A stretch of 64,000 bases of DNA from RYN-230 sp963793825 (GTDB lineage Bacteria > Actinomycetota > Actinomycetes > Streptosporangiales > Streptosporangiaceae), in assembly GCA_963793825.1 (NCBI GenBank), contig CAWCBE010000007.1:310001-374000 (forward strand), written 5' to 3'. Every line of letters begins with the position of its first letter. Position 1 is the stretch's first letter. The position numbers were made by a program, and so were the translations under genes. The notes below the pieces were generated by a model. That model had not been told where the DNA came from, did no database searches, and saw nothing but the letters and a program-made list of their open reading frames with translations. Of this stretch, positions 50,963 to 59,150 are shown piece after piece.

Positions 50963-52615
50963 TCAGGCGTCCGCGGGCGCTGGCCGGCCCGCCGGGCCCT
51001 GCTTGTTGTAGTCGGCTACGAAGGCCGCCCGCTCTTCCGGCGTCATCTCGTTGAGCAGGACGTTGGGGCTCTGCACCGGTCCCATCCGGCGCAGGTGGTC
51101 CAGGGTCCACATCTTGCCCGGGTCCAGGTCCAGGTGCGGCTGCGCGACCAGGGTCTTGCCGTCGTCCCGCACGTAACCCATGTCGGACACGACGTCGGCC
51201 CAGTTCCAGCCGTGGTACAGGGTCTCCCATTCGCGCTTGCCGATGAGCTGGCCCATGTTCGGGGTGGCCCGGCCCTGGTAGGTCGGCCGGAACGCCTCCG
51301 CGTCGGTCCACCGGCAGGCCTCGTGGCAGTAGGTGCGGACCTGGCCGTCAACCTCGTCGATGACCATGTCCTCACGGACCAGGCAGGGCACCATGCAGGT
51401 CCAGCAGCGGTGCGGGTACACGTAGTCAACGCTCTCGGCCACGATCGGGTGGTGCCCGTTCGGCCGGGACAGCCGGTTGTAGTTCTCCCACCACTTGCCG
51501 TACTTGTCGTACCAGCCCGGGTACTTGTACTCGAACCACTCGAAGTCCGCGTCGGTCATCGGGTCGATCCGCCAGTAGTTCGCCAGCCAGCCGGTGGCGA
51601 AGAACTGGGCTACCTCGTGCACGTAGCCCTTGTTCCAGATCTGGTTCCACGCCTCGTCGATGAGGTCGTGCGGGATGACCAGGCCGTACTTCTCCAGCGG
51701 GACGAGGTAGCTGCGGTAGTAGTCGTTGTAGATCCACCGGCGCCACATCTCCGCGTAGGACTCCCGGTCCTTGCGGCGGTCCTTGGTGCCGTACTCGATG
51801 AACGTGCCGATCGCGGCGTCCACCACGCGGTGGTTGTTCCACCACGCATAGCGCAGGTCGCGCTCCAGCAGCTGGTGGTTCTCCTCATCGGCCAGCGCCA
51901 TCAGCAGCGTCGCGTACCCGTTGCTGATGTGCCGCGACTCATCCGACTGCACCGAGTGGAACACGGTCGGCAGCAGGTAGTCGCCGTTGGCGGCCGCCTC
52001 GGCCGGCATGGCCACGAACAGCGTGTTGGTGAACGCGGTCTCGGCCACGATCGTCAGGTAGATGCTCGCCGCGGTGATCGCGTCACCGGTGATGAAGCCC
52101 TCGGCGAACTGCCGGCCGATCGTCCCGCAGTAGTCGTTCTGGAAGTTGCGGAGGCTGTTGTTGAAGCCCGCCGGGTCGATGTAGTTGTTCATGTACAGGC
52201 GCTTGAGGTTCTGCTGGATCGTCGAGTGCCGGACCTCGTCGATCATCTGGATCGCCTGGCCGTTGTGCAGTTCCGGGTTCGGGACCGTGCGGAACAGCAG
52301 CGGCATCGCGCGTGCCGCGGAGATCTCCGGGAGCGGGATGATGGACAGGAACAGCTTCTGCCATTCCAGCCAGCGCTCCTGCACCTGGCGGAACATGTTG
52401 CCGCGGATCGCCCCGTCCTGGGCACCGTAGACCCGGTTGTCCTTCTCTTCCTGCATCGGGAAGTAGGACCGGAGGACCTGCTTGAGGGGATCCTTCTTCT
52501 GCGCCTTGCGGAATGAGTAGTCGGTGCCGTACTGCGACACGGGCTCGTGGTACTGCGGTTCCCAGGACAGCTCCTGGATCTTCTGGTGCGCCTTGGCCAC
52601 ACTCTGGCGACTCAT
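50963..52615 (-). CDS. mimA: Monooxygenase hydroxylase large (alpha) subunit
   Basis: 550 residues. All six diiron ligands are readable: E97 (PEISAARAM), E127 and H130 (IDEVRH), E192 (VAETAFTN), E226 and H229 (SDESRH). This is a soluble diiron monooxygenase of the group that includes MimA and PrmA (propane, acetone and phenol oxidation). The enzyme uses O2 and NADH electrons to hydroxylate a short alkane, ketone or aromatic compound in the cytoplasm. The first gene of the leftward operon; a palindrome lies 83 bases upstream of its start. The substrate is inferred from operon type, not proven by sequence. Confidence 0.93.
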   Translation of the reverse strand: MSRQSVAKAHQKIQELSWEPQYHEPVSQYGTDYSFRKAQKKDPLKQVLRSYFPMQEEKDNRVYGAQDGAIRGNMFRQVQERWLEWQKLFLSIIPLPEISAARAMPLLFRTVPNPELHNGQAIQMIDEVRHSTIQQNLKRLYMNNYIDPAGFNNSLRNFQNDYCGTIGRQFAEGFITGDAITAASIYLTIVAETAFTNTLFVAMPAEAAANGDYLLPTVFHSVQSDESRHISNGYATLLMALADEENHQLLERDLRYAWWNNHRVVDAAIGTFIEYGTKDRRKDRESYAEMWRRWIYNDYYRSYLVPLEKYGLVIPHDLIDEAWNQIWNKGYVHEVAQFFATGWLANYWRIDPMTDADFEWFEYKYPGWYDKYGKWWENYNRLSRPNGHHPIVAESVDYVYPHRCWTCMVPCLVREDMVIDEVDGQVRTYCHEACRWTDAEAFRPTYQGRATPNMGQLIGKREWETLYHGWNWADVVSDMGYVRDDGKTLVAQPHLDLDPGKMWTLDHLRRMGPVQSPNVLLNEMTPEERAAFVADYNKQGPAGRPAPADA

Positions 52616-52697
52616 GGTCACCCCTTTCCCCTTCGTGGGATACATGCCGAGCAAGTCCCTTGGGCCGAATAACAACCTGTAAATGAGGCGGCCGGGC

Positions 52698-52718
52698 TCT
52701 CAACATGAGACAGGGCCC
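52698..52718. promoter_or_regulatory. Candidate activator site upstream of the monooxygenase operon
   Basis: TCTCA-ACA-TGAGA (52698-52710) followed by CAGGGCCC. A second copy of the same element lies at 53096-53118. The site is 83 bases upstream of the alpha-subunit start, a usual distance for an activator site before a promoter. Confidence 0.65.
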
Positions 52719-52762
52719 TGCGGCCCGCAGCACGAACCGCCGGGCAGCAGCCCGGCCGCAGC

Positions 52763-53011
52763 TCAGCGTTCACCGAAGAACGTGTCCCGGAGTTCGGCCA
52801 GCCGGTCCCGGGCCTCCTGGGTGACTTGCCGGCTGCCCTCGGCGGCCGGCTCGATGCCCAGCGCCCGCAGCAGGTCGGCCGCGGGCTTCCCGGGATCACC
52901 GGACTCGCCCAGGATCGGGTGCAGCCCCTGATCGGCCAGGTGGTGGAACACGAGGTTCACTACCGTCCAGGGGTTGTAGGTCTCGCCAGTGACGCCGCCC
53001 GGTTGATCCAT
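52763..53011 (-). CDS. Small conserved-looking protein of unknown function in the monooxygenase region
   Basis: 82 residues, no Cys, no membrane helix. The text runs ETYNPWTVVNLVFHHLADQG, then HPILGESGDPGKPAADLLRALGIEP, then a charged helix TQEARDRLAELRDTFFGER. I do not recognise the family. The ATG is well supported by AAGGA six to seven bases upstream. It has its own palindrome upstream (86 bases from its start), the same as before the monooxygenase operon, so it is probably expressed under the same conditions. A gap of about 150 bases separates it from the alpha-subunit gene. It may be an accessory or regulatory protein of the enzyme; that is inference. Confidence 0.72.
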   Translation of the reverse strand: MDQPGGVTGETYNPWTVVNLVFHHLADQGLHPILGESGDPGKPAADLLRALGIEPAAEGSRQVTQEARDRLAELRDTFFGER

Positions 53012-53095
53012 GAGACATCCTTCTTCGGTTTCGTCGGCGAGAACGCGAGCGAGCCGGTGTCCTTGCATGAAAACGCCGTTTCCGGAGGGGTGTCG

Positions 53096-53118
53096 GTCTC
53101 AATGTGAGACAGGGGCCC
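53096..53118. promoter_or_regulatory. Candidate activator site between the small gene and the activator gene
   Basis: GTCTCA-ATG-TGAGAC (53096-53110), a perfect 6-base palindrome with 3-base spacer, followed by AGGGGCCC. It matches the 52698 site nearly base for base. It is 86 bases upstream of the leftward small gene and about 115 bases upstream of the rightward activator gene, so it could serve both. Confidence 0.65.
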
Positions 53119-53224
53119 GTGACGCGGCGCTTATTTTGGGTAGGTACGCACGCGACCCCGGATTCCGTGCTGCGGCCTGAAACCTTCAGCCCGCGGCCGC
53201 GGCACCGGGAGGTACGGAGGCGCG

Positions 53225-55030
53225 ATGGTGCCCACTGCAGTGCACCTGCCAGCCTTGGGCGACAGCAAGGGGCTGGCGAAGACGCGAGAGCGGTTCCTCA
53301 CGGCTGAGCCGGTCAAGCCGAATGAAGTCCGCGATACGATCCTGGCCTCCTGGTGGCGGTCACGGCAGTTCAAGGTGGCCGCGGACCGTGTCGCCCTGCC
53401 CTATGTCCGCGACCCGGACCTGGATACGCCGCTGGTCCGCAACGCCATGCCGGTGCTCCGCAACCTGCGCGAGCACCTGGAAGGGCAGCCGATCAGCGTC
53501 ATCCTGACCGATGCGGCGGGCGTCGTGCTGACCCGGATGACGGCCGACCATGACCTGGAGCGGCACCTGGACAGCGTCCAGCTCGCCGCGGGCTTCTCCT
53601 ACGCCGAGGAGTACGTCGGGACGAACGGCATCGGCACCGCCCTGGAGGGCGGCCAGCCCGCCCACGTATTCGGCCATGAGCACTACGCGGAGGACCTGGA
53701 GGACCTGGCCTGCGCCGGGGTGCCGATCCATGACCCCATCTCGGGCAAGGCGGTCGGCGCGGTCGACCTCACCTGCTGGCGCCGGGACGCCGACCCGCTG
53801 CTCATCGCGCTGGCCAAGACCACGGCCGACCAGATCACCCAGGCCATGCTGGCCGACAGCAGCGCCCGGGAGCTCTCCCTGATGCAGGAGTACCTGCGGG
53901 CCTGCCGCCGGACCAGCGGGATCGTGCTGGCCCTGAACCACGACGTGGTCATGATGAACGACTACGCCCGCCAGGTCCTCGACCCGGGCGACCAGGGGGT
54001 CCTGCTCGGCCAGGCGGCCGAGGCGCTGGCCAGCCGCCAGCCCGGGACGGTGTCGGTGGAACTGCCCAGCGGGATCCGGGCCCGGATGTACTGCCGCCCG
54101 GTGCCGGGCGAGGAGCACGCCTCCGGCGGCGTGGTGCACGTGAAGCTCATCGAGCCGGCCAGCCGGCCGGCGGCCGAGCCGCCGGTGAAGTCGGGCATGT
54201 CGCTGCCCGGCCTGGTCGGCAACGGCGCGCTGTGGCTGCGCGGCTGCCGTCAGGTCGAGGCCGTGTACGACTCGGCGGAATGGCTCGCCCTCGAGGGTGA
54301 GCCGGGCGTCGGCAAGCTGACCGTGGTCCGCGCGGTGCACCAGCGCCGGAACGCGGCCGAGCGGTTCTACGTTCTCGACGGGGCCGAGGCGGCCGACGCC
54401 GACTGGCTGCTGCGGGCCCGCCAGGAACTGCTGGATGGCGAGGGTGCCCTGGTCATCAGGCATATCGACGTGCTCAATGCCCGGCAGTCGCACGCGCTGG
54501 CCGCCGCGCTGCAGGAAGCACGGGTCGCCGGGCGGCAGCGGGACCTGTGGGTCGCGGTCACGCTGAACCGGTCCCGGGCCCACGCCGACCTGGGCAAGCT
54601 GCTCCGCCACTTCCCGTCCACCGTGGAACTCCCGCCGCTGCGGCACCACATCGAGGACCTGCACGCGCTGGTGCCGTTCTTCATCGCCAAGCTGGGCCAG
54701 CACGGCCGGCTGACCTGCTCCCCCGAGGCGATGCAGCTGCTGCTGCGATCGAAGTGGCCGGGGAACACCGAGCAGTTGTGGCAGGCGCTGCGCCGGGTGG
54801 TGCAGAAGCGGCGCACCGGGGTCATCCAGCCCGCGGACCTGCCGCCGGAGTGCTGGACGGTGAGCCGGCGGCTGCTGTCCCCGCTGGAGTCGATGGAACG
54901 GGACGCGATCGTGGCGGGCCTGCTGGACTACCAGGGCAACAAGGTCAAGGCGGCCAAGTCGCTGGGCATGTCCCGGGCCACGATCTACCGGAAGATCCAC
55001 GAGTACGGCATCGTCACGCCGGCCACCTGA
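53225..55030 (+). CDS. mimR: AcoR/MimR-like transcription activator of the monooxygenase operon
   Basis: 601 residues. The N-terminal half has a GAF-type sensor domain: SYAEEYVGTNGIGTALEGGQ, VFGHEHYAEDLEDLACAG, PIHDPISGKAVGAVDLT. The centre has a degenerate AAA-like region (Walker-A-like GEPGVGKLT, RHIDVLNARQS) without the GAFTGA loop that contacts sigma-54. The C-terminus is a Fis helix-turn-helix (SMERDAIVAGLLDYQGNKV, KAAKSLGMSRATIYRKIHEYG). Homologues control acetoin, diol or propane/acetone genes; MimR of mycobacteria responds to acetone. Divergent from the operon, with GGAGG upstream of the ATG. It likely binds the two palindromes nearby and works with the housekeeping sigma factor. Confidence 0.87.
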   Translation: MVPTAVHLPALGDSKGLAKTRERFLTAEPVKPNEVRDTILASWWRSRQFKVAADRVALPYVRDPDLDTPLVRNAMPVLRNLREHLEGQPISVILTDAAGVVLTRMTADHDLERHLDSVQLAAGFSYAEEYVGTNGIGTALEGGQPAHVFGHEHYAEDLEDLACAGVPIHDPISGKAVGAVDLTCWRRDADPLLIALAKTTADQITQAMLADSSARELSLMQEYLRACRRTSGIVLALNHDVVMMNDYARQVLDPGDQGVLLGQAAEALASRQPGTVSVELPSGIRARMYCRPVPGEEHASGGVVHVKLIEPASRPAAEPPVKSGMSLPGLVGNGALWLRGCRQVEAVYDSAEWLALEGEPGVGKLTVVRAVHQRRNAAERFYVLDGAEAADADWLLRARQELLDGEGALVIRHIDVLNARQSHALAAALQEARVAGRQRDLWVAVTLNRSRAHADLGKLLRHFPSTVELPPLRHHIEDLHALVPFFIAKLGQHGRLTCSPEAMQLLLRSKWPGNTEQLWQALRRVVQKRRTGVIQPADLPPECWTVSRRLLSPLESMERDAIVAGLLDYQGNKVKAAKSLGMSRATIYRKIHEYGIVTPAT

Positions 55031-55295
55031 GCCAGGCGACGGCCCGGCGCTCCACCCGGGCGGCCCACCCCGCAGCGCGCCGGGCGGCGGTGGCAGCACG
55101 GCGGTCCCTGGAGGGTGCGGACGTGCCGCCGCGGATGCGCCCGGCTCGGCCGGTCCCGCCCAGCGCCCCGCTGGCGCCCGAAGGTGGGATTAACACCACC
55201 GAGATCCGCGGCCGGACACGATAACAATGGGAGGAGCCCGACCAGCACCTGACCGGGGGTGCGGGATGACGGTGCGCTGCGACGCGGAGGTAGTG

Positions 55296-56555
55296 ATGAG
55301 TGACGGCGCCCGCGGATTCCGCCGGCTGGCCCGCCTGACCCTCCGCACCTGCGCCCGCGGGCTGGTCATCGCGGTGCTCTCGGTAGTGCCCGGCATCCCG
55401 TTGTTCGTCGTCTCCGTGCTCTCCCTGCCCCTCCTGGCGGTGGGGATCGGGGTGGTGCCGGTGCCGATGAGCCTGCTGGCCGTGCGCCGCCGGGCCAGCC
55501 AGCAGCGCCGGTTCGCACTGGAGTGGTCGGGCGTGAGCATCGCCACGCCCTACCGGCCCCGGCCGCACGAAGTCAGCAACGGGCTGATCGGGCGGCTGCA
55601 GCGGTGCAAGTGGCTGCTGACCGATCCAGGGACCTGGCGGGACCTGCTGTGGATCCTGGTCAACGCGCCGGTCGGGGTGGCGCTCGGGGCGCTGCCCGCG
55701 TTCTTGGTTTTCGTCGGTGGGTGGACGCTGGTGGCTGATGCCGGAACTTTGCTGTTCGGATGGTGGAACACGGCGCCGCCGGGTTTCTGGCTGCAGGTGT
55801 TCTTCCTGAGCGCGCTGCCGGCCGGCGTGCTCGCGGGTCCGCGGATCCTGAAGGCACACGCGCAGTTCAGTGCCGCGCTGCTGGCCCCGACCCGGAACGA
55901 GCTGGACGCGCAGCTCGGCCGGCTGAACGAGTCGCGCTCCCAGGCAGTGGACGCGTCCGCGGCCGAGCTGCGCCGGATCGAGCGCGACCTGCACGACGGG
56001 GCGCAGGCCCGGCTGGTCTCGCTGGGCATGAGCATCGGCCTGGCCGAGCAGGTCCTCAGGGACGATCCCGAGCTGGCGCTGAAACTGCTGGCCGAGGCGC
56101 GGGAGTCCAGCGGCCAGGCCCTGACCGACCTGCGCCACCTGGTCCGCGGCATCCACCCGCCGGTGCTGGCCGAGCGCGGCCTCGACGGGGCGGTCCGGGC
56201 GCTCACGCTGACCCTGCCGCTGCCCGTGGACCTGCGCATCGAGCTGCCGGGCCTGCCGCTGGCCCCGGTGGAGTCCGCCGCCTACTTCGCCATCGCCGAG
56301 GTGCTGGCTAACGTGGTCAAGCACAGCGCCGCGCGGAGTGCCTGGGTGCAGCTCGAGTACAGTCAGGGGCGGCTGATCGCCATCATCGGCGACGACGGCA
56401 CCGGCGGGGCCGTCCCCCGGGTCGGCGGCGGGTTGCGCGGCATCGACCGGCGGCTGGCCGCTTTCGACGGGGTGATCGCCGTGACCAGCCCGGTCGGCGG
56501 CCCGACTGTGGTGACCATGGAGCTGCCGTGCGCGTTGTCCTTGGTGAGGACCTGA
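55296..56555 (+). CDS. Sensor histidine kinase with membrane sensor domain
   Basis: 419 residues. The N-terminal 200 residues are a membrane sensor domain with helices in two pairs (GLVIAVLSVVPGIPLFVVSVL; LLWILVNAPVGVALGALPAFLVF). A HisKA_3 phosphoacceptor, LRRIERDLHDGAQARLVSLGM (H233), and a compact ATPase domain (AIAEVLANVVKHSAA, GGGLRGIDRRLAAF) follow. GGAGG is 5 bases before the ATG at 55296. The last codons overlap the response regulator gene by 28 bases, so the pair is cotranslated. Signal unknown. Confidence 0.87.
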   Translation: MSDGARGFRRLARLTLRTCARGLVIAVLSVVPGIPLFVVSVLSLPLLAVGIGVVPVPMSLLAVRRRASQQRRFALEWSGVSIATPYRPRPHEVSNGLIGRLQRCKWLLTDPGTWRDLLWILVNAPVGVALGALPAFLVFVGGWTLVADAGTLLFGWWNTAPPGFWLQVFFLSALPAGVLAGPRILKAHAQFSAALLAPTRNELDAQLGRLNESRSQAVDASAAELRRIERDLHDGAQARLVSLGMSIGLAEQVLRDDPELALKLLAEARESSGQALTDLRHLVRGIHPPVLAERGLDGAVRALTLTLPLPVDLRIELPGLPLAPVESAAYFAIAEVLANVVKHSAARSAWVQLEYSQGRLIAIIGDDGTGGAVPRVGGGLRGIDRRLAAFDGVIAVTSPVGGPTVVTMELPCALSLVRT

Positions 56556-57172
56556 CCCTGCTGCGGGACGGCCTGATCCGGCTGCTCACCGCCTACGGCC
56601 TGGAGGTCGTGGAGGCCGCGGACAACGGACCGGCGCTGCTGCACGCGCTGGTCACCCATCGCCCGGACGTGGCGGTGGTGGATGTGCGGCTGCCCCCGAC
56701 CTTCACCGACGAGGGCCTCAAGGCGGCGATCGAGGCCCGGGCTCAGGTGCCGGGCCTGCCGGTGCTGGTCCTGTCCCAGCACGTCGAGCCGCTCTACGCC
56801 CGCGAGCTGCTGTCCGGGGGCCGCGGCGGCCTCGGCTACCTGCTCAAGGACCGGGTCTCCGACGTCCGGCGGTTCATCGAGGCGGTCCGCACCGTGGCCG
56901 GCGGCGGCACCGCCATGGACCCCGAGGTCATCTCCCAGCTACTGGCCCGCCGGGCCCGGGACGAGCCACTGAGCCGGCTCACCCCGCGGGAACGCGAAGT
57001 GCTCGCCCTGATGGCCGAGGGACGCACCAACGCCGGCATCGCAGCCCGGCTCGTGGTCACCGAGAAAGCGGTCAGCAAGCACATCAACAACATCTTCACC
57101 AAGCTCGGCCTGTACCGCGGCGGGGACGACAACCGCCGCGTGCTGGCCGTGCTGACCTACCTCAACGCCTGA
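56528..57172 (+). CDS. NarL/LuxR-family response regulator
   Basis: 214 residues. The receiver has E7, D8, D52 as phospho-acceptor (VAVVDVRLPP) and K in YLLKDRVSDV. The LuxR helix-turn-helix has LTPREREVLALMAEGRTNAGIA and VTEKAVSKHINNIFTKLGL. The GTG start lies within the kinase gene end. It pairs with that kinase. Confidence 0.92.
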   Translation: MRVVLGEDLTLLRDGLIRLLTAYGLEVVEAADNGPALLHALVTHRPDVAVVDVRLPPTFTDEGLKAAIEARAQVPGLPVLVLSQHVEPLYARELLSGGRGGLGYLLKDRVSDVRRFIEAVRTVAGGGTAMDPEVISQLLARRARDEPLSRLTPREREVLALMAEGRTNAGIAARLVVTEKAVSKHINNIFTKLGLYRGGDDNRRVLAVLTYLNA

Positions 57173-57200
57173 GCTGACAGCCCGCCAGCCCGCGATCCGG

Positions 57201-57226
57201 CCCGCCCGGGCCCGGTGCCGGGCGGG
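57201..57226. terminator. Hairpin between convergent genes
   Basis: CCCGCCCGG and CCGGGCGGG pair around an 8-base loop; GGGG follows. It lies between the response regulator and the leftward exporter permease gene. No T-run. Confidence 0.5.
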
Positions 57227-57243
57227 GGAGGGCCGCCTCAGCC

Positions 57244-58005
57244 CTAGGCGACGGCCCGGCGCACCACGCGGGTGGCCCAGCTGAGCGCCAGCAGGCACAA
57301 CGGGGCCAGCACGGCGAAGGCCTGCCACACCGCGGGGCCGGTGAGCCGCCCCGCCGCCAGCACCCGCCCGGCGGCCACGGCGTAGTACAGCGGGTTGAGG
57401 TGCGCGAGCACCTGCATCCAGGCCGGGCCGAGCGAGATAGGCAGCAGCACCCCGCCGAGCAGCAGCACCGGCAGGTTCAGCCCGTTGATCACGGCGGCGA
57501 ACGCGCTGATGTCCCGGGTACGCAGCGCGGTGGCGATGGAGAACGCCGCCGTCGTGGCCATCAGCAGGGCGAGCAGCACGGCCAGCAGCACCAGCCCGGC
57601 GGCGTGCACGCGGAACCCGAGGGCGGCGCCGATGGCCACGACCACGAGGTCGAAGGCGAACATCATCAGCATCGCGGCGCCGACCGGCCCGATCAGGATG
57701 GCGAACCGGCTGGCCGGGGTGACCCGGAACCGCTCGATGACCCCCGACCGCAGCTCGAAGATGGTGGAGAAGCCCGGGCCGGACCCGCTGGCGAAGGCGA
57801 GCAGGGCCAGGATGCCCGGCAGGAACAGGTCGAGCACATTGCCGCCCGGCAGGCCGCGCAGGCCGACGAGATGCCTGAGTAGCGGGGTGAACAGGACCAG
57901 GTAGAGAACCGGCGTGGCGAAGCCGACCACCAGCCAGACCGGGTTGCGCAGCAGCTGGGTGAGGGAGCGCCGGAAGAACAGCCCGGCGTCGGTGACCGCC
58001 TTCAT
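57244..58005 (-). CDS. ABC-2 type exporter permease (DrrB-like)
   Basis: 253 residues with six membrane helices (WLVVGFATPVLYLVLFTPLL, LFLPGILALLAFASGS, MLMMFAFDLVVVAIGAALGF and others). The layout matches ABC-2 permeases of the daunorubicin-resistance kind. Its start overlaps the ATPase gene stop by 4 bases (ATGA). Together they should export a lipophilic compound or lipid. Likely controlled by the divergent TetR regulator. Confidence 0.87.
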   Translation of the reverse strand: MKAVTDAGLFFRRSLTQLLRNPVWLVVGFATPVLYLVLFTPLLRHLVGLRGLPGGNVLDLFLPGILALLAFASGSGPGFSTIFELRSGVIERFRVTPASRFAILIGPVGAAMLMMFAFDLVVVAIGAALGFRVHAAGLVLLAVLLALLMATTAAFSIATALRTRDISAFAAVINGLNLPVLLLGGVLLPISLGPAWMQVLAHLNPLYYAVAAGRVLAAGRLTGPAVWQAFAVLAPLCLLALSWATRVVRRAVA

Positions 58006-59024
58006 GCCGCCGCCCCGATGCCGCTGCGGCGCGGCTCACCCGTATCGCGCAGCGACCGGCCGGTCTGCCGCAGGAACACGTCGTCCAGGCTGGGCTGGGA
58101 CAGCTGCAGCGAGCGCACCGGCAGGGCCGCCGCATCGAGCAGCCGCAGCAGCGCGGGCAGCGCGGCCGCGCCGTCGCTGGCGTACATCCGGACCGTGCTC
58201 CCGGCCACGGTGAGGTCATGGACCACGCCGAGGCGGGCGAGCTGCGCGGCGGCCCGGGCGGCCGTGGCGGCATCCTCGGTGACCACGGCGATCGCGTCCC
58301 CCGCGACCTGCTGCTTGAGGGCGCGCGGGGTGCCCCCGGCGACCACCGTGCCGTTGTCGATGATCATGACCCGGTCACAGAGCGCATCGGCCTCATCCAG
58401 GTAGTGCGTGGTCAGGAAGACGGTGGTGCCCCGGTCCCGGAGGCCGCGGATGTGCTCCCAGAGATGCGCCCGGTTCTGCGGGTCCAGCCCGGTGCTCGGC
58501 TCGTCCAGGAACAGCACCTCGGGCTGGTGCACGATGCCGAGCGCGACGTCGAGGCGGCGGCGCTGGCCGCCCGAGTAGCTGTCCGCCCGGCGGCCGGCGA
58601 TCGCGGCCAGGTCCAGCAGGGCCAGCACCTCCTCCGCCCGCCGCGCGACACCGGCCCGGCTGCCCCCGTAGAGCCGGCCCTGGAGCAGCAGGTTCTCCCG
58701 CCCGGTAGCCAGCTCGTCGGCCCCGCCGAGCTGGCTGACGTAGCCCAGGTGCTCGCGCACCCGGGCCGGCTGGCGGCGCACGTCGAAGCCGGCGATCGTG
58801 GCGCTGCCGCCGTCGGCCGGCAGCAGCGTGGTCAGCATGCGCAGCGTGGTGGTCTTCCCCGCCCCGTTCGGGCCGAGGAACCCGACGATCTCCCCGCGGG
58901 CCACCTCCAGGCTGACCCCGCGGACGGCCTCGACCCGGTCGGCCGCGCCGGCCGTCCGGGACGCCCGGCCGCCCCGCGCCGGGAAGCTCTTGCGCAGGCC
59001 GGAGGCGCTGATGACGGCATCCAC
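58002..59024 (-). CDS. ABC exporter ATP-binding protein (DrrA-like)
   Basis: 340 residues. Walker A LGPNGAGKTTTLRM (50-63), signature YSGGQRRRLDVALG, Walker B VLFLDEPSTGLDP and switch H in LTTHYLDEADALCDR are intact. The C-terminal 80 residues, VVAGGTPRALKQQVAGD and onwards, belong to the DrrA type. It pairs with the permease gene that overlaps its end. It is divergent from the TetR gene, 126 bases away. Confidence 0.9.
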   Translation of the reverse strand: MDAVISASGLRKSFPARGGRASRTAGAADRVEAVRGVSLEVARGEIVGFLGPNGAGKTTTLRMLTTLLPADGGSATIAGFDVRRQPARVREHLGYVSQLGGADELATGRENLLLQGRLYGGSRAGVARRAEEVLALLDLAAIAGRRADSYSGGQRRRLDVALGIVHQPEVLFLDEPSTGLDPQNRAHLWEHIRGLRDRGTTVFLTTHYLDEADALCDRVMIIDNGTVVAGGTPRALKQQVAGDAIAVVTEDAATAARAAAQLARLGVVHDLTVAGSTVRMYASDGAAALPALLRLLDAAALPVRSLQLSQPSLDDVFLRQTGRSLRDTGEPRRSGIGAAA

Positions 59025-59073
59025 GATGCTCCTTCCCGCCGGCCGTGGCTGGCGCCCGGCCGCTCACTGCCAC

Positions 59074-59139
59074 TATCAGCCATCGGGATCGCAGTGTCAA
59101 CCAGATAGCTGATTAATTGTGTCAGGCGCTCAGCTGATA
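59074..59139. promoter_or_regulatory. Candidate TetR operator elements
   Basis: TATCAGC (59074-59080) is the reverse complement of GCTGATA (59133-59139), and a further GCTGAT lies at 59108-59113. AGCTGAT occurs twice, 25 bases apart. They lie between the exporter operon and the divergent TetR gene, the usual place for a repressor site. Confidence 0.4.
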
Positions 59140-59150
59140 CGGTGACGGTC

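Noticed and set aside
52646..52659. GG-N10-GC pattern upstream of the alpha-subunit gene (sigma-54-like)
   Set aside because: Such a match is expected by chance in this GC-rich DNA, the flanking bases do not fit the sigma-54 consensus, and the activator lacks GAFTGA. Actinobacteria generally have no rpoN.
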